A stretch of DNA of 49,818 nt. Origin: Fibrobacter sp. UBA4309 (GTDB lineage: Bacteria > Fibrobacterota > Fibrobacteria > Fibrobacterales > Fibrobacteraceae). The translations under genes and the position numbers were made by a program. Shown here in pieces: positions 42,289-49,796 of the stretch. The stretch covers positions 1 to 49,818 of the forward strand of contig NZ_DGUN01000082.1 of NCBI RefSeq assembly GCF_002395745.1, in the 5' to 3' direction. The notes beneath the pieces are model-generated. The model had not been told where the DNA came from. It did not search any database and saw nothing but the letters and a program-made list of their open reading frames with translations. The stretch's first letter is position 1. Each line of letters begins with the position of its first letter.

Positions 42289-45200
42289 ATGAGGTACGCT
42301 ATGGAACGAATTAAGCTTTGGGGTGTTTTCCTGGCATTGGCGTTGTCCCTTGTCGCCTGCGGCGATTCGGAAAGCGTTGAAGAGGATGAGCCTCTGAACT
42401 TGACGTTCGTGGCGAACGTTCAGGACCTCCAGTATTGTAACAAGGACATCTTCGGCAAGGTGATGTATGTCGCCGTGGAGTTGTCGTACTTCGTGTGCAC
42501 AAGCGAAGGCTGGTCCCCCGTGGATTCTTCTACGGCGGAACGCCTGATTGCCGCCTACGAGGCCGCCCAGATCCAGAGTTCTTCTTCGTCCTTGGAACCC
42601 GGACAGGAAGCGAAGGCACATCTTCCGCCGGTAAGAGTCGAGTCGGTCTCTGTTTACGGTGTTGCCCAGAAAGGGCCTTTTGTCACGGGATCTTCGGTCT
42701 CGATTTTCAGCCTGGACTCTATGCTGAATGCGCTGCCTGCAAAGTATGGCGGCACGGTGGTTGGAGATTCCGGACTTTTCGTAATCAATAACGTCGCGTT
42801 TCCGTCCCAATATGCGTTGGTGCAGGTTTCTGGGTTCTACATGCACGAGGTCACGGGTAAAAAGACCAATGGCATGAAGACGACGCTCAATGCCCTGGTA
42901 GACTTGAGCACGGGGCAGCAGGTGAATGCGAACGTGAATATCTTCACCCACCTGGAATTCTTGAGAGCTCGCCAGCTTGTCACGACGCAGAATTACAATG
43001 TCCCGGCGGCGAAACGCCGTGCGACACAAGAAATCCTGGCCGCTTTTGGCTTTTCGACAGACGAATCGAACCTGATGGCTACGGACTTGTCCCTTGCCGA
43101 TACGAGTGTCGCCGGTAAGACGCTGTACATGGCGTCTATCTTGCTGCAGGGCGACCTGACGCCTGACAAGTTCAGCCACAGGTTATCCGGAATTACGGAC
43201 TTTTTCTCCAGGACGGGAACGCTTGATACGACTGCCCTCATTGCAGAATTTGCCGACTGGGCGAGCGCTGCCGAAGCTTCCGGCACGTACGAAACTATTC
43301 GTCTGAACATGATGAACATGAAGGTGACTCCCTTTATTCCGGATTTTGGAAGTTTCCTTTATTCTTTCTGGACGAGCGTGTACGGATTCCCGGTCTGCAA
43401 CAAGGATGCGGAATATATGGTCGTGAAAAACGAGAACATGTATAGCTCCAACTATGGTGCCGGATATGTCTGTTCTAACAACCATTGGCACAAGTCCACT
43501 GTTCTTGACGAGGAACTTGGCTTTTGCGTAGCTGGCAAGGAAGGCGAGTTCAAGATGCGCGATGCGGACGGCGTGGAAGAGTATTACGTTTGCTGGAACG
43601 GAGCGTGGATCCAGATCGATGAAACGCAGTACGAACTCAAGAGCTGTACCCAGAAGCGGAACATGGAACATGTAAAGACCAGGGCGGGCGAGTATTTTGT
43701 CTGCCGCGATCAGCAGTGGAAGAAAATAGATTCTGTAACTTACGAATTGAAAATCTGCACGAAGGACCGTGCGAACGAACTTGCCATGACAAGGGCGGGC
43801 GTCAACTATGTATGCGAATGGAACGGAGCCGAGGGTGCCTGGCGCAAGGCGACGGCAATGGAAAACCGTTTCGGCGTCTGCTACGAGGGCTTGAAGAAAG
43901 ACGCGGATTCTGTCGTGTTCGACCCTAGCGAAGAAAGGAAGTTGCTTATGGAACCCAATCCCGACGTGTTCCTGTGTGACAAGGGTTCCTGGAAGAGAGG
44001 GTCCATGACGGATGGCGGTGCCGGCTTCTTCTGCGGCCCCGACAATGACGGCAAGGCGGTCGAAACGTATTTTGATTCAATATATACGGATGCCGGGAGC
44101 AGGTATTTCTTTGTCCGCGGTTTTGGCATGTGCAAAGATGGCGAATGGGTTAAGCTGGACGAACTGGAATACAGGTGGGGCGCCTGTGTCGATTCCTTAA
44201 TCGGGAAAATGGTAGAAACGGCTGCCCATAAGTATTACGTGTGCTCCAGTGACGATTGGCAGGAAATAGATTTTGCAACCTTCACGACCGGGAAGTATTG
44301 CGGTGCGTATTCGGCCGACACGCTTGTGTACGAAGGCTTTGTATGCGAGTATAATATGGGCCGCTATGCATGGCGCGAAGCGACGGAAGAAGAAAAGGAG
44401 ACCGGTAGGACATGCCGCTTCCAGAATGCAAATACAGTCGTGTCTGGCTATGCTTGCGACTATACGACTAGCTACATGTGGAGAAAGGCTTCTGCGGAGG
44501 AGAAAACGACGGGTGTCGTATGTAACAGGACCATTGCGGATTCGGTCTTGAACGGGTATGCCTGCGAGTACAAAATGGGAGAATACCAATGGAGAACCGC
44601 TTCGTCGGGAGAAAGCGCCGCGGGCAGAGTTTGCTCGGCAAGCATGGAAAACAGATTCTCGTCTAAAAAGGATTTTGTCTGCCAATATGACTATAGCACG
44701 GGTACTTATGCTTGGCGCAGTGTCGATGCGGCTGAGAAGGAGCTGGGATACCTTTGTCTGGGGGACAATGTGGATGAACTGGATTCTACCAAGACATACG
44801 TTTGCGTAAAAAATACTGCCGGCTACCGTTGGCGCAAGGCTTCTGCGTCGGAACTAGCCCTGGGTGGCGGCTGTACCGTTGCCAGGGCTGTCTTGGGCAG
44901 GATTTATGCGGATTCTGTCTGTGTGTCTTCGGGAGTTCCTCGTTGGAGGGCCGCTACGGCCATTGAAAAGGCTGCCGGTGGTGTTTGCAATTCCGTGTAT
45001 GCCCGTTACAATTCGTTGCATGAGGGCTATTTCTGCCTGACAACGGGATGGCGTGCCGCTTCTTCGTCGGAAAAGCTTGTTGGCAAGCCCTGTAATACGA
45101 CCTATTACAAAATGTTCTATAGTCCTTCTAGGGTCAATTATCGGTGCCAGGATACGGTTGCGCATTTGTGGACCAGAAATACGGGGTCGTTTACATATGT

Positions 45201-45702
45201 CGATACACGTGAAACCGTGTCGTATACCTATTCTTACCTGGATATTCGTCACAACAATTCCGTAAGCATAGATACCATAATGCTGGAAGACCTCCATTAC
45301 GTAGGCTCCGGTGTTTTAAAAACCGATTACTGGTGCTATAATTGTGATTACTATGGGATGTTGTACAAGTGGACGTTTGCGATGGGGTTGCCGGACTCTT
45401 ATTCCAGTAAATTGGCAAATATGAGTGGAACCAGAAGAGGAATTTGTCCTGCTGGATGGCATGCGCCGTCGCCTTCGGAAATGAGTTTCTCGTTCACGAG
45501 GTCGTACGGTATGTATAACTATCCTTACGGAAACTATAGCTCTGTATTGAATACCACGCAAGTCGACCCGTGTTGGTGGACGACAGGGGAATATGACGCT
45601 ACTGCCGCAAAGGCTGTCATAATGGATGACATGGATTCCCTGCGGGTTGTGACAAGACGAAAAACGGATGGTTGTTACCTCCGCTGTATAAGGAATAAAT
45701 AG
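42289..45702 (+). CDS. Giant lipoprotein with Cys/Trp module array and C-terminal FISUMP domain
   Basis: A 1137-residue lipoprotein; the signal ends LSLVAC (Cys24). A VYGVAQKGPFVTGSSV domain (about 120-360) parallels the first gene of the operon. From about 370 to 990 roughly a dozen modules of about 35-55 residues repeat Y.C....W.......G..C. The last 140 residues form a Fibrobacter major paralogous (FISUMP, TIGR02145-like) domain, with WCYNCDYYGMLYKWTFAMG, CPAGWHAPSPSE and YLRCIRN. ATG 42289 has GGAG 5 bases upstream and starts 21 bases after the barrel stop. It is likely a surface adhesin or sugar-binding protein; the ligand is unknown. Confidence 0.75.
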   Translation: MRYAMERIKLWGVFLALALSLVACGDSESVEEDEPLNLTFVANVQDLQYCNKDIFGKVMYVAVELSYFVCTSEGWSPVDSSTAERLIAAYEAAQIQSSSSSLEPGQEAKAHLPPVRVESVSVYGVAQKGPFVTGSSVSIFSLDSMLNALPAKYGGTVVGDSGLFVINNVAFPSQYALVQVSGFYMHEVTGKKTNGMKTTLNALVDLSTGQQVNANVNIFTHLEFLRARQLVTTQNYNVPAAKRRATQEILAAFGFSTDESNLMATDLSLADTSVAGKTLYMASILLQGDLTPDKFSHRLSGITDFFSRTGTLDTTALIAEFADWASAAEASGTYETIRLNMMNMKVTPFIPDFGSFLYSFWTSVYGFPVCNKDAEYMVVKNENMYSSNYGAGYVCSNNHWHKSTVLDEELGFCVAGKEGEFKMRDADGVEEYYVCWNGAWIQIDETQYELKSCTQKRNMEHVKTRAGEYFVCRDQQWKKIDSVTYELKICTKDRANELAMTRAGVNYVCEWNGAEGAWRKATAMENRFGVCYEGLKKDADSVVFDPSEERKLLMEPNPDVFLCDKGSWKRGSMTDGGAGFFCGPDNDGKAVETYFDSIYTDAGSRYFFVRGFGMCKDGEWVKLDELEYRWGACVDSLIGKMVETAAHKYYVCSSDDWQEIDFATFTTGKYCGAYSADTLVYEGFVCEYNMGRYAWREATEEEKETGRTCRFQNANTVVSGYACDYTTSYMWRKASAEEKTTGVVCNRTIADSVLNGYACEYKMGEYQWRTASSGESAAGRVCSASMENRFSSKKDFVCQYDYSTGTYAWRSVDAAEKELGYLCLGDNVDELDSTKTYVCVKNTAGYRWRKASASELALGGGCTVARAVLGRIYADSVCVSSGVPRWRAATAIEKAAGGVCNSVYARYNSLHEGYFCLTTGWRAASSSEKLVGKPCNTTYYKMFYSPSRVNYRCQDTVAHLWTRNTGSFTYVDTRETVSYTYSYLDIRHNNSVSIDTIMLEDLHYVGSGVLKTDYWCYNCDYYGMLYKWTFAMGLPDSYSSKLANMSGTRRGICPAGWHAPSPSEMSFSFTRSYGMYNYPYGNYSSVLNTTQVDPCWWTTGEYDATAAKAVIMDDMDSLRVVTRRKTDGCYLRCIRNK

Positions 45703-45713
45703 TTAGCCGATTC

Positions 45714-46874
45714 CTATTTCTTTTCGAGAGAAACGATGGTTTCGAGGTGCGGGGTGCCGGGGAACAAGTCGAGCGGCTGCACTTCGCGCACGCGGTAGCC
45801 GTAACGTTCCCATTCCTTGAGCGAGGAGGGAATCTCGTCGGTGCCGCAGAACACGTGACAAACGCGGATGGGCTTGCGCATGGCGAGCGCATGGATGACG
45901 CCGGGTTCGCAGCCCTTGCGGGGCGGGTCGAGCAATATCTTCTCGGGTTCGCCGGGGATGGGCCGCGGGAGTCTCGTCTGCACGAACATCTCGTCGATTT
46001 TGCCTGCGACAAAGCGGTAGTTTTTCTTGAGGAACTTCGCGGAAGCCTTCGCGCTTTCGATGGAGAGGCCTTCCCATTCCACGCCGAGTACCGACTTGGC
46101 GGCTTCGCCGAGTGCAAAACTGAACAGCCCGTATCCGCAGTACAAATCCAGGAAATGGTCTTCCTTGCTTAAGCTCAGGAGACGGCTCGCCGCCTTGATG
46201 AGGTTGTGAATCTGGCTCTCGTTGATCTGGCTGAATCCCGTGACGGGGTACTTGAGGCGGAAATGCCCGAGGTCGAGCGTGAGGTCGCGCGGGCCGTAGA
46301 GCTGCTTGAAGTCGAGGCCGTCGGTGGGGCGTTTCGATTCCAGGTAGTAGTCCGATTCGGTCGTGTCCACGTAGGCGTGCGCCGCGGTCACGTGGAGAGG
46401 CGATTCCTTCAGGGCGTCCGAAATCAGCTTTAGCTTGCGCACGATGCTCGCGTCAATTTTCTTGATGTTGAAAATCACCACGCGGTACTTGTACGTGCCG
46501 CGGATAATAATCCAGTTGAGCGCGTAGGCGAGCGGCTTGTATGCGGGCGTGATGAGCTTTTCGAACAGGAAGTCGTAAATCTTGTTGTGTTCCTCGGGTT
46601 CGAGCATCGATTCCTGACGGTCGAACTGGAGGTTTCCCGGACGCATTTCTACGCGCCTCTTGCTCGTGGTGCGGTAACCGCGGGGCATGGGGCTTGCGAT
46701 TATCTTTTGCGGGTTGCCGGCGAGGCGGTTCACGTCCCAGAATTCCTGGATGGCGTCGTTCTTGACTTTAAGCTCGCTTTTGTAGTCGAGCATGGCGAGC
46801 GATTCGCCGTGGAGGGAATCGGCTTCGCGGGTGTAGTTCGGAATCTGGTGTGCAATGGCTTGTTCGAAAAACAT
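45714..46874 (-). CDS. TrmA/RumA-family RNA 5-methyluridine methyltransferase
   Basis: A 386-residue class I methyltransferase of the TrmA/RlmC/RlmD group. Landmarks: GFSQINESQ (213-221), DLYCGYG (243-249), DPPRKGC (316-322), a probable nucleophile Cys343 in HVFCGTDEIP where YVSCNP is usual, and QPLDLFPGTPHLE (366-378) with the catalytic Glu. The N-terminus lacks both a TRAM domain and a four-cysteine iron-sulphur cluster. Whether it acts on tRNA or rRNA cannot be decided. It converges on the FISUMP gene with an 11-base gap. Confidence 0.85.
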   Translation of the reverse strand: MFFEQAIAHQIPNYTREADSLHGESLAMLDYKSELKVKNDAIQEFWDVNRLAGNPQKIIASPMPRGYRTTSKRRVEMRPGNLQFDRQESMLEPEEHNKIYDFLFEKLITPAYKPLAYALNWIIIRGTYKYRVVIFNIKKIDASIVRKLKLISDALKESPLHVTAAHAYVDTTESDYYLESKRPTDGLDFKQLYGPRDLTLDLGHFRLKYPVTGFSQINESQIHNLIKAASRLLSLSKEDHFLDLYCGYGLFSFALGEAAKSVLGVEWEGLSIESAKASAKFLKKNYRFVAGKIDEMFVQTRLPRPIPGEPEKILLDPPRKGCEPGVIHALAMRKPIRVCHVFCGTDEIPSSLKEWERYGYRVREVQPLDLFPGTPHLETIVSLEKK

Positions 46875-46915
46875 GTGCCAAATTTAGAAAAGGCGCTCCC
46901 CCTTGTAAAAAAAAC

Positions 46916-46945
46916 ATTTTTGCCGGAACGTTTTCCGGCAAAAAT
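46916..46945. promoter_or_regulatory. Perfect 13-bp hairpin in the divergent gap before the Rpn-family gene
   Basis: ATTTTTGCCGGAA (46916-46928), loop CGTT, and TTCCGGCAAAAAT (46933-46945) are exact complements. It lies 42 bases from the methyltransferase start and 73 bases from the Rpn gene's ATG. A bidirectional terminator would be odd between divergent genes, so an operator or RNA leader element is more likely. Confidence 0.55.
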
Positions 46946-47017
46946 CCGTTTTATATGGTAGATGGGGACTGCTCCATCCGCCTTGTGGGGGTGTACCCGC
47001 GAAAAAAGGAATATAAA

Positions 47018-48121
47018 ATGAATAGGAATTGTGCTGTAATCCGCAAAAAACCTATCCCGGAAGCTTTCAGGGGCAAGGTCTACCTTGACCCGACATACGA
47101 CCCTGCCTTCAAGGAGTTGTTTGCCAGCAAGGACGCTCTGAAGGACTTCCTCGACGGCGTCCTTGGCCTCGACGGGAACGACAAGATAAAGGATCTTCGC
47201 TTCAGGTTCGAGGAACCTGTCGAATTCCGCGTCCCGCAACGCAAGAAGGTCATCTTCGACATCTTCGCTACGACCGGCAGCGGGCGCTTCCTCAACATAG
47301 AGATGCAGCGGGTGGAACATGATTTCTTTATCGACAGGGCCATCCTCTACAAGGCATTCCTCGTCATCAAGGGGCGGAAGGAGATGGAGGAATCCCCGGA
47401 ATTCAAGGCTTTGCCCGGGAAGGAGCAAAAGAAATGCCGCTACCAGTTGCCCGAGACGGTGTCGATCTGGATTTGCGACTTCGATTTACCGTATGCGACG
47501 GGCGAATACTTGGACGAGTGGGCGCTTTACAGCAGGCATTCCGTGGACAACGGGAGCGCAGTACCCCTTTCCGAAAAAAATAGGTATATTTTCCTTAGCG
47601 TTCCCAACTTCACGAAGTCCGCCGACGAGGTGAATGGGGCTGCCGAAATGTGGCTGTACCTGTTGAACCACGCCCGTGACGGTGGCGAACTTCCGGCTTT
47701 CGGTAGCGGAATCGTGGAGGAGGCCCTCGAACGCATCCGCGTGGAAAATGCGGCCGACGAACTTCTATCGGATCAGGAGAAAGACATGTCGCTAAAGGAA
47801 GATTACCAAATCGTGCTGGCGAGCGCGACGATCCGTGCCCAGGAAGAAGGCCTCGCAAAAGGTCTTGCCGAAGGTCGTGAGAAGGGCCTTGCAGAGGGCC
47901 TTGCGGAGGGTCGCGAGAAGGGCCTTGCGGAGGGTCGCGAGAAGGGCCTTGCGGAGGGTCGCGAGAAGGGCCTTGCAGAAGGTCGCGAGAAGGGCCTTGC
48001 GGAAGGTCGTGCGGAAGGACGTGCGGAGGGTCGTGCGGAAGGACAGCGTCAAATGGCTGATTTCCTTCGTTCGAAGGGCGTGTCGGAAGAATTGATAGCG
48101 GAAGCGCTTGACCAGAAATAG
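47018..48121 (+). CDS. Rpn-family recombination-promoting nuclease / putative transposase (PD-(D/E)XK)
   Basis: A 367-residue protein of the Rpn/TIGR01784 family. LDPTYDPAFKELFA opens the nuclease domain, and the PD-(D/E)XK core is likely formed by KVIFDIFATTGSGRFLNIEMQ, giving D-x(n)-E-x-Q, at about residues 77-97. These proteins nick DNA and promote RecA-independent recombination. The tail (about 280-345) repeats GREKGLAE in a long charged run, typical of the family. AAGGA lies 8 bases before the ATG. No terminal inverted repeats or target duplication were recognised around it. Confidence 0.82.
   Translation: MNRNCAVIRKKPIPEAFRGKVYLDPTYDPAFKELFASKDALKDFLDGVLGLDGNDKIKDLRFRFEEPVEFRVPQRKKVIFDIFATTGSGRFLNIEMQRVEHDFFIDRAILYKAFLVIKGRKEMEESPEFKALPGKEQKKCRYQLPETVSIWICDFDLPYATGEYLDEWALYSRHSVDNGSAVPLSEKNRYIFLSVPNFTKSADEVNGAAEMWLYLLNHARDGGELPAFGSGIVEEALERIRVENAADELLSDQEKDMSLKEDYQIVLASATIRAQEEGLAKGLAEGREKGLAEGLAEGREKGLAEGREKGLAEGREKGLAEGREKGLAEGRAEGRAEGRAEGQRQMADFLRSKGVSEELIAEALDQK
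47878..48045 (+). repeat. 24-bp tandem repeats encoding the GREKGLAE tail
   Basis: Several copies of a 24-base unit close to GAGAAGGGCCTTGCGGAGGG plus four bases, almost identical over four successive units, then degenerate GRAE units. Replication slippage would change tail length in 8-residue steps and keep the frame. Confidence 0.8.
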
Positions 48122-48165
48122 TAGTTGACGTAATACAGGTGCTTGGTAGTTTCTTGGGGGGCTTT

Positions 48166-49257
48166 ATGAAGAATTTGTTTTATGTTTTTGCACTTGCATT
48201 GACGTTCTTGTTCACCGCCTGCGGCGATGATGACAGCAGCAGCTTCGTTGAGCCGGAAAAGGAATCCTCCGACAGCGGCGCTACCCTGAGTGGCGATAGC
48301 CACGAAGGATCCAGTCCATCGTCCTGCAGCAGCAAAGATGACAAGTCTAGCAGTAGCGTTTCTTCTTCCTCTGCAAAATCAAGTTCTTCCACAGACACCA
48401 AGAGCAGTTCTTCTTTAAAAACTTGCCCTCCGGAAAAAGAAGGGAAAACTAGGACGATTGTGGATTCCGGTGAAAAACAAATATGCCAGAATGGTTATTG
48501 GGTACCAATGGAATCTTCTAGTTCTGTCGATGTTAGCAGCAGTAGCTATTTCGACATGACGAACCAGTTTAACGAGAAAGTGTCTTACGGTGAGTTCACG
48601 GACCCGCGTGACGGACAAAAATACCGTACGGTGGATATGTATGATGATGTTTTTGAAGTCACCTACACGATTTTTGCAGAGAATCTTAACTACGGTGAGA
48701 AAATTCTTGGCGGTACGGTGCAGGGAGATTCAACAAAATATTGTTACGATGACGATACGTGGTACTGCGATAATGGCTGGGGAGGACTCTATACCTGGAG
48801 CAACGCCATGGGGTTCCCTGCCGTATGCGACTGTGTATCCATCAGTGCGGAGGCCTGCTCGCAAAAATTTGTTTATCCCAGTGGGCATATCGAGCCTGCG
48901 GATTATGTCCAACATCAAGGCGCTTGCCCTGAAGGTTGGCACATAATGAACGGAGGTGAATGGGCCTTCCTATCTGAAATGAGCCGTCGTGATGTCTCTC
49001 TTTATATGGGTTCGAAGATTGCGGGTTTCGGCAACGACAACTTGTACGGAATATCCTTACTGCCGGCAGGGTATTGGAATCCTGCAGCTCTAGAGTATGG
49101 GCACATTTCAAATTCAGCGTTGTATTGGCTGCCGCGACAGTATCCAGAATATGATGATTGTGCATATCGAGTGGCGGTTCGGACCAATGAATTCAATAAA
49201 ACCTTTAGAGGTTTAAAAACGCAGGGCTTTTCCGTCCGCTGCGTGAAGGATTACTAA
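48166..49257 (+). CDS. FISUMP-domain lipoprotein (Fibrobacter major paralogous domain)
   Basis: A 363-residue lipoprotein; the signal ends FLFTAC (Cys19), followed by GDDDSSS. Two poly-serine linkers flank a short Cys-containing segment. The C-terminal domain (about 135-363) is FISUMP: DPRDGQKYRTVDM, ENLNYG, GLYTWSNAMGF, CPEGWHIMNGGEW, AGYW and a final SVRCVKDY. These domains form large surface paralogue sets in Fibrobacter. ATG 48166 sits behind GGGGGG; an in-frame start nine codons earlier would precede the signal peptide. Confidence 0.85.
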   Translation: MKNLFYVFALALTFLFTACGDDDSSSFVEPEKESSDSGATLSGDSHEGSSPSSCSSKDDKSSSSVSSSSAKSSSSTDTKSSSSLKTCPPEKEGKTRTIVDSGEKQICQNGYWVPMESSSSVDVSSSSYFDMTNQFNEKVSYGEFTDPRDGQKYRTVDMYDDVFEVTYTIFAENLNYGEKILGGTVQGDSTKYCYDDDTWYCDNGWGGLYTWSNAMGFPAVCDCVSISAEACSQKFVYPSGHIEPADYVQHQGACPEGWHIMNGGEWAFLSEMSRRDVSLYMGSKIAGFGNDNLYGISLLPAGYWNPAALEYGHISNSALYWLPRQYPEYDDCAYRVAVRTNEFNKTFRGLKTQGFSVRCVKDY

Positions 49258-49268
49258 TGTTATACTAG

Positions 49269-49286
49269 TACGGTTATATAACCGTA
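49269..49286. repeat. 18-bp perfect palindrome at start of right-hand repeat region
   Basis: TACGGTTATATAACCGTA reads the same on both strands and merges into the REP-like element that follows. Half of it (TATATAACCG) recurs at 49677-49686 before the second such element. Confidence 0.6.
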
Positions 49287-49318
49287 TGGATCCCGGGGCC
49301 GCTGGCCCCAGGATGACT
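49275..49318. repeat. REP-like element, copy 1
   Basis: It begins TATATAACCG, then ATGG. The hairpin ATCC-C-GGGGCC, loop GCT, GGCCCC-A-GGAT follows, then GACT. It has the same C-A mismatch as the copy at 36821. It matches copy 2 (49677-49720) in length (44 bases) and in both flanks, but differs in stem sequence. Confidence 0.65.
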
Positions 49319-49676
49319 GTTGGGATGGTCCTGGCTTTCCAAAAACAAAACCCGAGTTTCGCGGAGCCCGAAGGGACTATTAGTCACGAGGGCGGAGCAG
49401 TAACCGCTCTTCAGACGTTCCTAGCGGTATCAGCCCCTAACAGAGCCCCTCTCGTGTTTCTTTGCGGAGAGGAGGCGTTTCGCAAAGCAAACACTTCAAC
49501 GAAGTGATCGTCGTGAGCCAAAAGCGGCACTGCGCAAGCGTGCCGTGTTGGGGAGAGCGAGTGAGAAACCGGAGGTTTTTCACAAGCTAACGAACGAGCG
49601 GTCTGTAGGAGCGTGCGAAATGCCACTCGAAGCAAACATTATTACAAGAATCGTTTTGAACAACTACAAGCGCCTG
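49319..49676. other. Non-coding interval between REP-like copies
   Basis: This 358-base stretch lies between the two REP-like elements and contains the four-stem chain at 49454-49583. AGCCCCT occurs twice near 49432-49450. No gene with a ribosome-binding site or family resemblance was found; two open frames of about 73 residues on opposite strands overlap and look spurious. Confidence 0.55.
49454..49583 (+). ncRNA. Chain of four stem-loops: candidate structured RNA or folded intergenic element
   Basis: Stem 1: GTGTTTCTTTGCG (49454-49466) pairs with CGCAAAGCAAACAC (49481-49494), 13 bp with one bulge. Stem 2: CACTTC-AAC-GAAGTG (49492-49506). Stem 3: CGGCAC (49525-49530) with GTGCCG (49540-49545). 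Stem 4: GTGAGAAACC-GGA-GGTTTTTCAC (49561-49583), 10 bp with one G-U pair. Short open frames here show no protein-like pattern. The G-U pair in stem 4 suits folding in one RNA orientation. No known RNA family is recognised. Confidence 0.4.
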
Positions 49677-49720
49677 TATATAACCGGATGGATCCCCCTC
49701 GTTACACGCGGGGGATGACT
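49677..49720. repeat. REP-like element, copy 2
   Basis: It begins TATATAACCG, then GATGG. The hairpin ATCCCCC-T-CG, loop TTACA, CG-C-GGGGGAT follows, then GACT. One mismatch (T-C) occupies a position equivalent to the C-A mismatch of the other copies. Confidence 0.6.
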
Positions 49721-49735
49721 CCTAACCGCGACCAT

Positions 49736-49756
49736 CCCACATTCCACACCCCACAT
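49736..49756. repeat. Heptanucleotide array (CCCACAT/TCCACAC)
   Basis: CCCACAT, TCCACAC and CCCACAT in 7-base register, the reverse-complement class of the array at 36771-36798. It lies 15 bases after REP-like copy 2. Confidence 0.5.
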
Positions 49757-49796
49757 TATATTCCGGGGGTTTTAGGGGGTGTCCCCTTAGGAGTGA

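Noticed and set aside
38809..43179. Very long open frame on the minus strand opposite the surface operon (over 1400 codons).
   Set aside because: It is antisense to three genes with clear signal peptides, lipoboxes and ribosome-binding sites. Its product is rich in Arg, His, Gly and Ile with no family resemblance, typical of a codon-bias shadow.
47018..48121. Rpn-family gene as an intact mobile element.
   Set aside because: No matching inverted repeats flank it and no target duplication is visible; these nucleases are usually resident genes despite the transposase label.
49286..49507. 73-codon open frame in the right-hand repeat region.
   Set aside because: It begins inside the REP-like hairpin, crosses the stem-loop chain, has no ribosome-binding site and overlaps an equally long frame on the other strand.
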